64,000 nucleotides of DNA from positions 18,865 through 82,864 of the forward strand of contig CAMELV010000017.1 in NCBI GenBank assembly GCA_945925985.1, written 5' to 3'. Source of the stretch: Comamonas sp. lk (GTDB taxonomy: Bacteria; Pseudomonadota; Gammaproteobacteria; Burkholderiales; Burkholderiaceae_C). This document shows positions 52,955 to 62,436 of the stretch, piece after piece (the first letter of the stretch is position 1; the number at the start of each line of letters is the position of its first letter). Under the pieces are notes generated by a model. That model made no database searches and was not told the DNA's origin. It saw nothing but the letters and a program-made list of their open reading frames with translations. The translations under genes and the position numbers were made by a program.

Positions 52955-53814
52955 ATCCCAGCCGCCGTCGCGTCAGCGCGCCCATGCTGTTGTTGTTGCC
53001 AGCACTGGTTGTGCTGACCCTGTTTCTGTTGGTGCCTTACCTCAACATCTTCGTGATGAGTTTTCGCATGCCGGGCCAGGGAGTGCCCTATGCAGAGGGC
53101 TGGACATTCGGCAACTATGGCAAATTTTTTTCCGATTGGTTCTTCATCGGGCAAATGGCCAACACCCTGTGGATTGGCGCTGTGACCACCCTGGCCTGCC
53201 TGCTGATCGGCTACCCGGTGGCCTTGCAACTGGCTCGCGGCTCAGAGCGGCTGCGAGCGCTGCGCTATGGGATCGTGCTGACACCGTTGCTGGTCGGCAT
53301 CGTGATCCGTAGCTACGGCTGGACGATCATTCTTGGCAATAATGGAATCATCAACCGCACACTGAGCGGCTGGGGCCTGATCGACGGCCCACTGCCGCTC
53401 ATGTACAACGGGCTGGGGATCATCATTGCCCTGACCCACGTGCTGTTGCCCTTCATGATCTTGCCGGTCATGAGCGCCATCCAGGGTATCGACCCTGCGG
53501 TGGAGTTGGCAGCGCGATCGCTCGGCGCTGGGCGCAGCACGGTGTTCAGACGTGTGACGCTACCCCTGTCATTACCCGGGGTCCAGTCTGGCTGCATTTT
53601 GGTGTTCGTTTTGTCTGTGAGTGCCTATGTCACACCTGCCCTGATTGGCGGATTGCGTGTCAAAACGGTGGCCGTCTCGGTGGTTGATGCCCTGATTGAC
53701 AGTTTTCAATGGCCCTTTGGTTCGGCGCTGGCGCTCATTTTGACCGTGGTGGGCGGTGTGTGCGTGCTGGCTTTTGCGCAGATGACGCGGATGCGATGGG
53801 CGGTTCGGCAATGA
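52951..53814 (+). CDS. ABC transporter permease, PotB-like
   Basis: A 287-residue permease with six hydrophobic segments and the EAA loop LAARSLGAGRSTVFRRVTLPLSLP. GTG 52951 forms a GTGA overlap with the ATPase stop; a TTG at 52930 in frame is less likely. The N-terminal membrane segment PMLLLLPALVVLTLFLLVPY and the periplasmic GWTFGNYGKFFSDWFF region fit the PotB group. It stops within the start codon of the next permease. Confidence 0.93.
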   Translation: MNPSRRRVSAPMLLLLPALVVLTLFLLVPYLNIFVMSFRMPGQGVPYAEGWTFGNYGKFFSDWFFIGQMANTLWIGAVTTLACLLIGYPVALQLARGSERLRALRYGIVLTPLLVGIVIRSYGWTIILGNNGIINRTLSGWGLIDGPLPLMYNGLGIIIALTHVLLPFMILPVMSAIQGIDPAVELAARSLGAGRSTVFRRVTLPLSLPGVQSGCILVFVLSVSAYVTPALIGGLRVKTVAVSVVDALIDSFQWPFGSALALILTVVGGVCVLAFAQMTRMRWAVRQ

Positions 53815-54605
53815 AGGCCCGTCGTGGTGATCTGGCATTCAGCTTGTATTGCTGGCTGGTCTATGCATTTTTGTTGGCGCCAATTGTCATCGTCGTACTG
53901 GCCAGCTTCAATTCGGGAGCGTTCCTGACTTTCCCTCCCAAAGGTTTTTCATTCCGATGGTACGTGGTGTTCTTCGACAACGAGGTGTTTCGGCGGGCGA
54001 TCGTCACGTCCCTGTGGGTGGCCGCGATCGCCACGGTTATATCGGGCTGCATTGGTACTGCCGCCGCCATCTACCACGTCTGCTATGCGGGGCGTACCAA
54101 GGAGGCGGTCCGCCTGACCATGCTCGCTCCGCTTTTGCTGCCTGAGGTACTAACCGCCATCGCCTTGCTGTTTTTCGTCTATTCGGTTGGCATCGGTACC
54201 CGGGGCATGGTGGGCTTGGTGGTGGGCCATGTGCTACTGACGCTGCCCTTTGTCTTTATGAACGTGTCTGCCTCTCTGGAGAGCTTTGACCCAGATTGGG
54301 ACTTGGCCGCCCGCAGCCTGGGCGCCGGGCGCGTGATGCGATTTCGCCGCATCATGCTGCCGATGATCAAGCCTGGCGTGATTGGCGGGTGCCTGTTTGC
54401 GTTCATCATCTCCTTTGACACCTTCACCATGTCCTTCCTGCTCAAGAGCGTGGGCACCTCCACCTTGCCGATTCAGCTGTTTGACTACCTCAAGACCAAT
54501 TTCACGCCAGAGGCGGCGGCAGTTTCGTCTTTCAGTGTGGGGCTGACCATGGTGGTGGTGGTGTTCACTGAGAAGGTATTAGGACTGAAAATCCGCCGCT
54601 TCTAA
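53811..54605 (+). CDS. ABC transporter permease, PotC-like
   Basis: A 264-residue permease starting at ATG 53811, which overlaps the upstream stop as ATGA. It starts MKARRGDLAFSLYCWLVYAFLLAPIVIVVLASF. The EAA loop is LAARSLGAGRVMRFRRIMLPMIKP. It ends with FTEKVLGLKIRRF. It completes the importer and lies 32 bases before the nucleoside hydrolase gene. Confidence 0.93.
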   Translation: MKARRGDLAFSLYCWLVYAFLLAPIVIVVLASFNSGAFLTFPPKGFSFRWYVVFFDNEVFRRAIVTSLWVAAIATVISGCIGTAAAIYHVCYAGRTKEAVRLTMLAPLLLPEVLTAIALLFFVYSVGIGTRGMVGLVVGHVLLTLPFVFMNVSASLESFDPDWDLAARSLGAGRVMRFRRIMLPMIKPGVIGGCLFAFIISFDTFTMSFLLKSVGTSTLPIQLFDYLKTNFTPEAAAVSSFSVGLTMVVVVFTEKVLGLKIRRF

Positions 54606-54637
54606 CCCGCCCTGCAAGCCTTCTTGTACCAACTGCC

Positions 54638-55588
54638 ATGACCTTGAAACCTGCCCGCCCCATCATCATCGACACGGATCCAGGCCAGGATGATGCGGTG
54701 GCCATCCTGTTGGCCTTGGCGTCGCCCGAATTACAGGTGCTGGCCATCACCGCAGTCGCCGGCAATGTGCCGCTGGCGCTCACCACGCGCAATGCGAGGA
54801 TCTTGCTCGAGTTGGCGGGCCGACAGGATATTCCGGTCTATGCCGGTGCAATCCGACCGCTGGTTCGTCCGCTGGTCACCGCGGAAAACGTCCACGGCAA
54901 GACGGGGTTGGATGGCCCTGACCTGCCCGAACCCACCATGCCACTGGCGCCGGGCGATGCGATCGACTTCATCATCCGGACCCTGCGTGAGCGACCTGCC
55001 GGTAGCGTCACACTGTGCCCATTGGGGCCGCTGACCAACATAGCCCTGGCATTGGTGCGAGCGCCGGACATTGCGCCACGAATCGCCGAGATCGTGCTCA
55101 TGGGAGGCGGCTGCTTCGAAGGCGGGAACATCACGCCGGCGGCCGAGTTCAATATCTTTGTTGACCCCCATGCGGCTGAAGTGGTGTTCAAGAGTGGCGT
55201 GCCCATCACCATGATGCCCTTAGATGTGACCCACCAGGTGTTGACTACCCGAGCGCGAATCGCCGCGATTCGTGCCCTGGGCAATCGCAGTGGTGAAGTG
55301 GTCGCGCAAATGCTGGAATTCTTCGAGCGGTTCGACGTGGCCAAGTACCAGTCTGATGGTGGGCCATTGCATGATCCCTGTGTGATCGCCTACTTGCTGC
55401 GTCCAGAGATATTTCAAGGGCGCCACATCAATGTCGAAATTGAAACGCGCAGTGAGCTCACCATGGGGATGACAGTGGCCGACTGGTGGGGCGTCACCGG
55501 GCGAGCGGCCAATGCCCGCTTCATCCGCAAGGTGGACTCAGACGCGTTTTTTGCCCTCTTGTGCGAACGGCTTGCCCAACTGCCCTGA
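54638..55588 (+). CDS. Nucleoside hydrolase (inosine-uridine preferring family)
   Basis: A 316-residue nucleoside hydrolase, which splits ribonucleosides into base and ribose. The calcium-binding motif DTDPGQDDA is at 13-21, GPLTNIALAL and IVLMGGGCFEGGNITPAAEFNIFVDPHAA are typical, and the late His/Asp region reads GGPLHDPCVIAYLL with its Asp ligand. No signal peptide. It ends the transporter operon and links it to nucleoside salvage, complementing psuK-psuG at 41126-43065. Confidence 0.94.
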   Translation: MTLKPARPIIIDTDPGQDDAVAILLALASPELQVLAITAVAGNVPLALTTRNARILLELAGRQDIPVYAGAIRPLVRPLVTAENVHGKTGLDGPDLPEPTMPLAPGDAIDFIIRTLRERPAGSVTLCPLGPLTNIALALVRAPDIAPRIAEIVLMGGGCFEGGNITPAAEFNIFVDPHAAEVVFKSGVPITMMPLDVTHQVLTTRARIAAIRALGNRSGEVVAQMLEFFERFDVAKYQSDGGPLHDPCVIAYLLRPEIFQGRHINVEIETRSELTMGMTVADWWGVTGRAANARFIRKVDSDAFFALLCERLAQLP

Positions 55589-55623
55589 CCGATCGACTGC
55601 GGGTGAAGCAGCAGCGCGCGGCC

Positions 55624-56352
55624 TCAGATGCCCAGGCCACCCAAGGACTTGCCACCGTCGACGAACAGCGTCTGGCCGGTGATAAATTGGGTGGACGACG
55701 CGGCCAAGAAGGCGATGGCATTGGCAATCACATCCGGGCTGGCCGCCTTGCCACCGGGCTCAAGCTGCTCCCAGGCCGCGAACATCTCGGCCGGTGCGGA
55801 GCGGGTCATGGGGGTGTCGGTAAATCCAGGCGCCACCGAGTTCACCGCAATCTGGCGCTCCCTCAGCTCCATAGCCATGGCGCGGGTCAAACCAATCACC
55901 GCCGACTTGGAGGCCACGTAATGGGCAAAACGGGTGCCGCCCAGCGCACCACGCGATGAAATGGTGACGATGCGCCCGCCGGCTTGCATGCGCCTTGCCG
56001 CCTCCTGCGCCGGGATGAAGGTCCCCACCACATTGACATCGAGCATGGTGCGAAACGCCTGCTCTGTCAGATCCAGAAACCGGGCATCGTTGTAAATGCC
56101 AGCAGCGCAGACCAGCGCATCCACACGCGACTGACCGTCGAAAGCTGCCACCACCGACGCGCGATCGCAGACATCACACACCGCCGCCACAATGTCCAGA
56201 CCCGTGGCCTGCAGGCCGGTGACTGCGGCGTTCAGGTGATCGGCATGACGATCCATCGCCACCACCCGAAAGCCATCTCGCGCCAGGCGGGCCACGGTGG
56301 CCAGACCTATGCCCTGCGCGGCTCCGGTGACAAATGCGGTGGGCTTGCTCAT
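55624..56352 (-). CDS. Short-chain dehydrogenase/reductase (SDR)
   Basis: A 242-residue classical SDR. The cofactor motif TGAAQGIG is at 9-16, and the catalytic set is S132/S133, Y145 and K149 (YVASK). The acidic end of the second strand (VVAMDRHAD) suggests NAD rather than NADP. It overlaps the FAD-linked oxidase gene by four bases and ends the TRAP operon. With the FAH hydrolase it resembles enzymes of the non-phosphorylated L-fucose/L-rhamnose route; the substrate is not proven. Confidence 0.92.
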   Translation of the reverse strand: MSKPTAFVTGAAQGIGLATVARLARDGFRVVAMDRHADHLNAAVTGLQATGLDIVAAVCDVCDRASVVAAFDGQSRVDALVCAAGIYNDARFLDLTEQAFRTMLDVNVVGTFIPAQEAARRMQAGGRIVTISSRGALGGTRFAHYVASKSAVIGLTRAMAMELRERQIAVNSVAPGFTDTPMTRSAPAEMFAAWEQLEPGGKAASPDVIANAIAFLAASSTQFITGQTLFVDGGKSLGGLGI

Positions 56353-57761
56353 GGCAGGTCAAAGATCCGGCCGCGGTTCAAGATGCCGTGGGGGTCAAGG
56401 GAAGTTTTCATCAGTTTCATCATATTGATCTCTGCCGCTGAGCGGCAATAATGCAAATGCGCTTTTTTGGATAAACCGACCCCATGCTCGCCCGAAATGG
56501 AGCCACCTACTTCACCAATGCTTCGGTGTACCAACTCGTCAACCGCTGCCTTGACGACAGGGTCTCCGGTGCCGCCCACCAACAGGTGCAGATTACCGTC
56601 GCCGAGATGTCCATAGGTCTGGGTTTGGGTCAAACCCATAGCCCGCAGCTCGACGTGAACATCGTGAGCCCAGGTCGCCATACGGGCCATCGGCAGGCTG
56701 ACGTCAAAACCAGCGCAGGGTGCGATGGCATTAGCGGCCTCCCCGGCCGCCTCACGGATGGACCAGATCGCCTGCGCATCTGCCAGCGACTGCGCCAGGA
56801 TGACCTCGCAGCCCGCATGCGTGTCCTGATAAGTTCCCAGCGTCTCAGCGAATTGAGCATCGTCCTGCTCAGGGTCAATGCCCATGGCTTCGACCAGCAC
56901 CACGTGGCTGCCAGCCAGGTTCAGTCCTGGTCGACCCTTCTTCAGGAGCCCAGTGCTGATGTCGAAGAAATCGCGCCACATCACCTCAAAACTGCTCAAC
57001 CGCGGCCCCAGCCGCTTGCGGCACTGGGTCAGCAGGGCTGTCACGGCGTCAAAGCCCTCCACGGCCACCAGCGCTGACTGCCGGCTGACCGGCAGCGGCT
57101 GCAAGGCAAGCAAGGCGCGGGTGATCACACCCAGACTGCCCTCGCTGCCAATGAAAACATGCTTGAGGTCATAGCCGGCGTTGTCTTTGAGCACTTTGCC
57201 CATGCGTGAGATCACCGTACCATCGGCCAGTACCACCTCCAGCCCCAACACCGATTGACGCGTCATGCCATAGCGCAGCACCCGATTGCCACCCGCATTG
57301 TTGGCAATGATGCCGCCGATCTGGCAGCTTCCCCGGCTGCCGATGTCCACCGGAAAGAGCAGCCCCTGGGCCTCCACCGCCTGGTGCAAGGCTTGCAGGC
57401 TAACGCCGGCCTGGACCGTGACTGTGCCCGACACCGGGTCGATCTCCTCGATATCACGCAGCCGCTCCAACGACAACACCACCTCGCCAGCCTGCGGCAC
57501 GCAGGCACCCGTCAGGCCGGTCATGCCGCCCTGCAGCACCACGGGCTGGCGCAAGGCGTGCAGTACGGTCAGCAGACGCGACACTTCTTCGGTATTGCGG
57601 GGCCGCAGCACGGCCAGTGGCTGACCGCGTGCACGGCTCCAATCGGTACAGTAGCGCTCGTCAGCGTCCGCGCCCGGAATAAACCCGGCTGAGTCCAGCA
57701 GCGGCTGGCACACCGCACGCACGCGGTCCAAGGTCACCGCATCACTTGTAGCCGAAAGCAT
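56349..57761 (-). CDS. FAD-linked 2-hydroxyacid oxidase (GlcD/D-lactate dehydrogenase family)
   Basis: A 470-residue flavoprotein. The FAD-binding type 4 domain (about 40-220) carries GMTGLTGACVPQ and DIGSRGSCQIGGIIANNAGG. The C-terminal oxidase domain has the metal-binding Histidines in YGHLGDGNLHLLV and the ending SGEHGVGLSKKAHL. Family members oxidise glycolate, D-lactate or D-2-hydroxyglutarate. It overlaps the TRAP permease gene by 20 bases. It may oxidise a hydroxyacid imported by that transporter or lactate released by the FAH hydrolase. Confidence 0.92.
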   Translation of the reverse strand: MLSATSDAVTLDRVRAVCQPLLDSAGFIPGADADERYCTDWSRARGQPLAVLRPRNTEEVSRLLTVLHALRQPVVLQGGMTGLTGACVPQAGEVVLSLERLRDIEEIDPVSGTVTVQAGVSLQALHQAVEAQGLLFPVDIGSRGSCQIGGIIANNAGGNRVLRYGMTRQSVLGLEVVLADGTVISRMGKVLKDNAGYDLKHVFIGSEGSLGVITRALLALQPLPVSRQSALVAVEGFDAVTALLTQCRKRLGPRLSSFEVMWRDFFDISTGLLKKGRPGLNLAGSHVVLVEAMGIDPEQDDAQFAETLGTYQDTHAGCEVILAQSLADAQAIWSIREAAGEAANAIAPCAGFDVSLPMARMATWAHDVHVELRAMGLTQTQTYGHLGDGNLHLLVGGTGDPVVKAAVDELVHRSIGEVGGSISGEHGVGLSKKAHLHYCRSAAEINMMKLMKTSLDPHGILNRGRIFDLP

Positions 57762-59034
57762 GGGGCAGGAACAGGATGATCTGCGGAAACCAGGTCAGGA
57801 TCAGCAGCAGCACGGTCAACGTCAGCACAAAGGGCCAGATCTCGCGGATGATCTCAATCAGCGGCACCCTGGTCAGCGAGGACATGACAAACAGCAGCAA
57901 GCCATAGGGCGGTGTGATCAGGCCAATCATGAAGTTCAGTGTGACCACAATGCCGAAATAGGTCAAGTCAATGCCCAGCGCACGCACGCTGGGCATGAGC
58001 AGGGGCACGAACACCAGCATCATGACCGAGCCGTCCAGAAAGCAGCCCAGGACCAGAAAGAACAGATTCACCACCAGCATGAACTGCATTTGGCTGAGCT
58101 GCATGGACGCGATGGCCGCCACCAGGCCGTCGGCCAGCCGCTCATTGGCAATGGCGTAGTTCAGGATAAAGGCACTGGCCACCAGCAGCATGGTGGTGGC
58201 GGTCTGGCGCGACGATTCGGCAAACACGGCGCGCAAGGTGCTGACCTTGATTTTGCGGTACAGCACCGTGCCCAGGATCAGCGCCCAAAGTGCTGCCACG
58301 GCAGCCGACTCGGTGGGCGAGAACACGCCCGACCAGATACCGCCCAGCAACACCACCGGCAAGGTGAGTGAGGGTGTGGCACGGAACATCACGCCCGGCA
58401 ATTGGGACACCGGCACATGCTCGGCTGCCGGAATATTGCGCCGCTTGGCAATCAGCCAGATGGCGATCATCAGCGCGCCGCCCATCAGCACGCCAGGGAT
58501 TAGGCCGGCCAGAAACAGGGCGCCGATAGAAGCGCCGGAGATCAGCGCGTAGATCACCAGTGGGATCGAGGGCGGGATGATCGGCGCGATGGTGGCTGCT
58601 GCAGCCGTGATGGCGCAGGCCAGCCCGGCCGGGTACTTGCCAATCTCGCGCATCATGCGCACCGCCACCAAGCCGGGCCCGGCGGCGTCGGTGATGGCGC
58701 TGCCGCTCATGCTGGAAAAAATCATGCTGACCAGCACCGTGACATGGCCCATGCCGCCGCGGAACCGACCCACCAGCGCATTGGCCATGGCCCACAGCCG
58801 GTCGCTGATGGAGGCCGCGTTCATGATGTTGGCCGCCAGGATGAACATCGGGATGGCCACCAGCACGTACATGGCCGTCATCTGGCCCATGACCTGACCC
58901 ACCAGCAAGCCGATATCCTGCCGCGTGGCAAACAGATAGACCGCCCCACCGCCAAACATCACCAGCGCTAAGGGCAGCCGCATCAGGGCGCCAAACAGCA
59001 CCGCGGCCAGCAGGGCGTACAAACCCGGCGTCAT
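57742..59034 (-). CDS. TRAP transporter large permease (DctM type)
   Basis: A 430-residue protein made almost wholly of hydrophobic segments, the 12-helix subunit of a TRAP transporter, which imports organic acids with the sodium or proton gradient. Family segments are FSSMSGSAITDAAGPGLVAVRMM, APIIPPSIPLVIYALISGASIGALFLAGLIPG and MIGLITPPYGLLLFV. ATG 59034 overlaps the small-subunit stop by four bases. Confidence 0.95.
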   Translation of the reverse strand: MTPGLYALLAAVLFGALMRLPLALVMFGGGAVYLFATRQDIGLLVGQVMGQMTAMYVLVAIPMFILAANIMNAASISDRLWAMANALVGRFRGGMGHVTVLVSMIFSSMSGSAITDAAGPGLVAVRMMREIGKYPAGLACAITAAAATIAPIIPPSIPLVIYALISGASIGALFLAGLIPGVLMGGALMIAIWLIAKRRNIPAAEHVPVSQLPGVMFRATPSLTLPVVLLGGIWSGVFSPTESAAVAALWALILGTVLYRKIKVSTLRAVFAESSRQTATTMLLVASAFILNYAIANERLADGLVAAIASMQLSQMQFMLVVNLFFLVLGCFLDGSVMMLVFVPLLMPSVRALGIDLTYFGIVVTLNFMIGLITPPYGLLLFVMSSLTRVPLIEIIREIWPFVLTLTVLLLILTWFPQIILFLPHAFGYK

Positions 59035-59549
59035 GACGCCTGCTCCCGGTCATCGCCGGTCCAGCGCGCCAGCTCAGCAGGCCAGCGCGGCGACATCAGG
59101 CGCCACAGGCTCAGCAGCTGCCGCACCACGATGCCGATGAAGAATATAGGAAATATCGCGTAAACAAAGTCCAGCCGCATCTCCAGCATGTCGGTCTTTT
59201 CGCGCCAAAGGAACAGGGTGTAATCCACCATGCCGGGCAAAGCGGCGAGCATCAAAACGACGAAGGCCGCGTTGCCTATCAACAGCATGAGACGCTGGCG
59301 CTTGGGCGCCAGATTGACAAACACAATGTCAAATGAAATGTGCTCGGACCAGCGCAGTACAAAGGCGCCGGTCCAGAGCACCGACCAAACCGCCAGTACA
59401 GTCACCGCCTCATCGGTCCAACTGATGGGCCGGTTGAACAGGTAACGCATGGCCACCCCGTAGATGAACAGCACAAAGACCACCCCCAGACTCAGGGTCG
59501 ACACGGCTTCGGCCAGGCGCTTGTACCAGGGCAAGACGGTGGTTTGCAT
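59031..59549 (-). CDS. TRAP transporter small permease (DctQ type)
   Basis: A 172-residue four-helix subunit. The family mark is AMRYLFNRPISWTDEAVTVLAVWSVLWTGA. It joins DctM in the membrane and is 25 bases downstream of the DctP-type binding-protein gene. Confidence 0.93.
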   Translation of the reverse strand: MQTTVLPWYKRLAEAVSTLSLGVVFVLFIYGVAMRYLFNRPISWTDEAVTVLAVWSVLWTGAFVLRWSEHISFDIVFVNLAPKRQRLMLLIGNAAFVVLMLAALPGMVDYTLFLWREKTDMLEMRLDFVYAIFPIFFIGIVVRQLLSLWRLMSPRWPAELARWTGDDREQAS

Positions 59550-59574
59550 GTGTTATTCGTTCAAGCTGACTGGC

Positions 59575-60558
59575 TTATTTGACGGCCTGAACCCGAGCCA
59601 GCAGGCCTGGCTTCCACTTGGCAGCCATGCCGGAGTTGTCATATTCCTTGAGCACTACGGTGCGAAACGCAGCCGCGTCAGGTTCGCTGATGCGGATGTT
59701 GGCGGCGCGGAAGGTGTCCAACGCAGCCTTCTCATCCAGCAGCGTCTTGGCAATCTGCATGTCAGCCGCTTCCCGCGCCGCTGCCCGCAACTCGGCCTGC
59801 TGCGCCGGTGTGAGTTTGTCAAAAAACGGCTTGGCAATGGCAAGGAACACGGGCTGCACCAGGTGCTTGGTCAACACCACCTGCTTGGTCACCTCATGGA
59901 ACTTCCAGTCACGCGTCATGTTGGTCGGGTTGTCCTGGGCATCAATGGCGCCAGTCTTCAAAGCCAGGTAGACCTCGGTGATGGGCATGGACACGGGCGT
60001 AGTACCCAGTGCCTTGGCCAAGACCTGGAACGAAGCACCGGGCGGCATGCGCATCTTGGTGCCGGCCAGGTCCGCAGGCTTCTCGATCTTCTTGTCGTTG
60101 GTCAGATTGACGGTGCGGGTGCCCAGATAAGCCGTGTCCAGGATCACCAGGCCCACCTTGGCCGCCACATCGTCGTAATACTCCTTACCGATGTCGCTGC
60201 GGAAGGTCTTGATCAGGTGGTCGGCGTCGCGAAACAGGTAGGCGGCGCTGAGCACACCATACTCGGGCAGCTGGGCTTCGATCTCAAAGGTGACCGGGCT
60301 GGCCATCTCCAGGTTGCCGCGCTGCATGGCCGGTAGCTCGGTGCCCTGACGAAACAGCGCGCTGGCGGTATGCAACGACACCTTGATGGCCCCGGGGAAC
60401 TTGGCCTCCATACGCGCCTTGATCATGCGGAAGGCGTCCGACAACGGAGCATTGTCTGGCGCTGCCGTCGACACACGAATTTCGGTCTGGGCCTGGGCCA
60501 TTGGCAGCACGTTGAGTGCGGCCAAAGCCACGGCAGCGGCAAGTAGTGTTCGTCTCAT
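59575..60558 (-). CDS. TRAP transporter solute-binding protein (DctP type)
   Basis: A 327-residue periplasmic binding protein with the signal MRRTLLAAAVALAALNVLPMAQAQ. The family arginine is in KMRMPPGASFQVLAKALGTTPVSMPITEVYLALKTGAIDAQDNP, the binding-site segment for a carboxylate group. AGGAG precedes the ATG. A carboxylic acid such as a sugar acid or keto-acid is the likely ligand. Confidence 0.94.
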   Translation of the reverse strand: MRRTLLAAAVALAALNVLPMAQAQTEIRVSTAAPDNAPLSDAFRMIKARMEAKFPGAIKVSLHTASALFRQGTELPAMQRGNLEMASPVTFEIEAQLPEYGVLSAAYLFRDADHLIKTFRSDIGKEYYDDVAAKVGLVILDTAYLGTRTVNLTNDKKIEKPADLAGTKMRMPPGASFQVLAKALGTTPVSMPITEVYLALKTGAIDAQDNPTNMTRDWKFHEVTKQVVLTKHLVQPVFLAIAKPFFDKLTPAQQAELRAAAREAADMQIAKTLLDEKAALDTFRAANIRISEPDAAAFRTVVLKEYDNSGMAAKWKPGLLARVQAVK

Positions 60559-60630
60559 GGTCTAACTCCTAGAATTTGCAGCGACCCATATGAAAGGCAG
60601 GGTCTATCGCCTTTGAAAAACAAGAGATGC

Positions 60631-61536
60631 TCAGCGCGGCGCCTGCACCGTGACAGACAGGTGGCCAATGCCCTCGATCTCGGCATCGACCCGGTCACCC
60701 ACGCTCAGAAATGTCTGCTTGGGCGAGCCCACGCCAGCCGGCGTGCCGGTCAGCAGCACGTCACCCGGGTCCAGCGTCATGATGCGGGAAGCAGTGGCGA
60801 TCTGTTCTGCCACTGAAAAAATCATGTCGCTGGAGCGGCCGTTTTGTTTGAGCTCGCCGTTCACCCACAGCTTGAGGCCGAGGTTTTGAGGGTCGGCCAC
60901 GGCGCTTGCCGGAATCAGGCGGGGGCCTAGCGGGCAGCAGGTGTCGTTGGCTTTGCCGGCCACCCAGTCGAGCTTGTAAAACGTCTCGGGCGCGCGGTTG
61001 TGGTCGCGCGCTGAAAAATCAATCGCCACCGTGTAGAAGGCCACGTGCGACAGGGCATCAGCCACGGACACATTGCGCGCGGTTTTGCCAATCACGGCAG
61101 CGAGTTCGATCTCCCAATCAAACGCTTTGGTGCCCAGGGGCATGTGCACGGTGTCACCGGGGCCCACCACGGCGTTGCGCGGTGGCTTCATGAAAAAGAA
61201 CAGGCGTTGTTCTTCTTTTTTGGCCCCGGGCATGCCCATTTCCGCCAGGTGATCAAAGTAATTGGCACCAGCACACAAAATTTTGCCGGGGTAGAGCAGT
61301 GGTGCCAGCACCCGCACCTGGTCCGCCGCCAAGCCCATGGCGGGCTCGCATTGGGGCAGCAGTGCAGGCAATTGCGCGCCGTGCGTTGCCCAATCATCGA
61401 ACAGACCGATCAGGCTGCTGGGCAGGTCGGCCAAACCGGCCCGTTGGGCCAGGGCCGACAGCGGGAAATAACGGCCATCCAGCTCCAGACATCCCAAGGC
61501 CTGACCCTGGTATTCGACGGTGGCGAGTGCAAACAT
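60631..61536 (-). CDS. Fumarylacetoacetate hydrolase (FAH) family protein
   Basis: A 301-residue FAH-family enzyme. The metal-binding acidic residues are in the FDWEIELAAVIGK segment, and GTPAGVG near the end is typical; PGKILCAGANYFDHLAEMG marks the substrate-side domain. Relatives cleave acylpyruvates such as 2,4-diketo-3-deoxy-sugar acids, or hydrate 2-keto-4-pentenoate. ATG 61536 has GGAG nine bases upstream and was preferred to earlier ATGs that crowd the operator. It heads the minus-strand TRAP operon, divergent from the GntR gene. Confidence 0.92.
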   Translation of the reverse strand: MFALATVEYQGQALGCLELDGRYFPLSALAQRAGLADLPSSLIGLFDDWATHGAQLPALLPQCEPAMGLAADQVRVLAPLLYPGKILCAGANYFDHLAEMGMPGAKKEEQRLFFFMKPPRNAVVGPGDTVHMPLGTKAFDWEIELAAVIGKTARNVSVADALSHVAFYTVAIDFSARDHNRAPETFYKLDWVAGKANDTCCPLGPRLIPASAVADPQNLGLKLWVNGELKQNGRSSDMIFSVAEQIATASRIMTLDPGDVLLTGTPAGVGSPKQTFLSVGDRVDAEIEGIGHLSVTVQAPR

Positions 61537-61608
61537 ATGGCGGGGCTCCATGGCATCAGTGGGTGACCCGACGGACGAGCCGACGGGTGTGCAACGCATT
61601 CTATTCAG

Positions 61609-61646
61609 CATAAATAATCAATGTCAACATAAATTATGTATTTATG
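61609..61646. promoter_or_regulatory. Candidate GntR operator: CATAAAT half-sites
   Basis: The perfect repeat CATAAAT-N5-ATTTATG covers 61628-61646. A third CATAAAT lies at 61609-61615. The site is in the 168-base divergent region between the FAH operon and the GntR gene, which also has a TATAAA at 61674 that could serve the plus strand. Autoregulation and control of the FAH-TRAP operon are likely. Confidence 0.55.
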
Positions 61647-61704
61647 AATAAAATAAACTATCTTTTGTTTTGGTATAAACCACTATTCACACAAGCGCAC
61701 TCGC

Positions 61705-62436
61705 ATGGCAACCAGCTTACACACCGCTAAGGACGACGCGGCCAACGCCCGTACCCTGGCCAACCAGGCGCAAGACCTGCTGCGGCGGGACATCCTGAGT
61801 GGCACCCTGGCACCCGGCGAGCGCCTGCGGACCAAAGACCTGCAGGCACGCTATGGCTTGGGGCTAAGCCCCCTGCGCGAGTCGCTGCAGCGCCTGTCGG
61901 CAGAGGGCATGGTGGTGAACGACGCCCAGCGTGGCTTTGCCGTGGCCCCGGTGTCTGTGGCCGAACTGCGCGACTTGACCGTGGCTCGCACAGCGCTTGA
62001 GTCCACCATGCTGCCGATGGCCATGCAACTGGGCGGTGCCGACTGGGAGGGTGACATCGTGGCGGCCTTTCACCGCCTGTCGCGCACCCCCCTGCCCAAT
62101 GACCCGGCGGCCATGGCCGACGCCAGCCTCTGGGAGCTGCGCCACCGCAGCTTTCACCACGCGCTGGTGGCGGGCTGCTGCTCGCCCTGGCTGCTGCGCC
62201 TGCACGGCCAGTTGGTGGACCAATCCGAGCGTTACCGCAAAATTCGCATCCTGCACCACCTGGAGAGCCAGGCGCAGGTGCGCGATGTCAATGCCGAACA
62301 CCAGGCCGTGATGGATGCTGTGCTGCGCCGCGACGCTGTGCAGGCGGTGGCCCTGATGACGCAGCACTTGGTGGCCACCAGCGATGCCACCGCCCGCCTG
62401 ATGGCACCACAACTACACCAGGAGACCACCCGATGA
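61705..62436 (+). CDS. GntR-family regulator (FadR/FCD subfamily)
   Basis: A 243-residue regulator. The winged helix (about 22-85) has LLRRDILSGTLAPGERLRTKDLQARYGLGLSPLRESLQRLSAEGMV. The FCD ligand domain includes the metal-binding histidines in LRHRSFHHALV and EHQAVMDAVLRRD. It is divergent from the FAH-TRAP operon and overlaps the next gene by four bases, so it probably senses the transported acid. Confidence 0.93.
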   Translation: MATSLHTAKDDAANARTLANQAQDLLRRDILSGTLAPGERLRTKDLQARYGLGLSPLRESLQRLSAEGMVVNDAQRGFAVAPVSVAELRDLTVARTALESTMLPMAMQLGGADWEGDIVAAFHRLSRTPLPNDPAAMADASLWELRHRSFHHALVAGCCSPWLLRLHGQLVDQSERYRKIRILHHLESQAQVRDVNAEHQAVMDAVLRRDAVQAVALMTQHLVATSDATARLMAPQLHQETTR

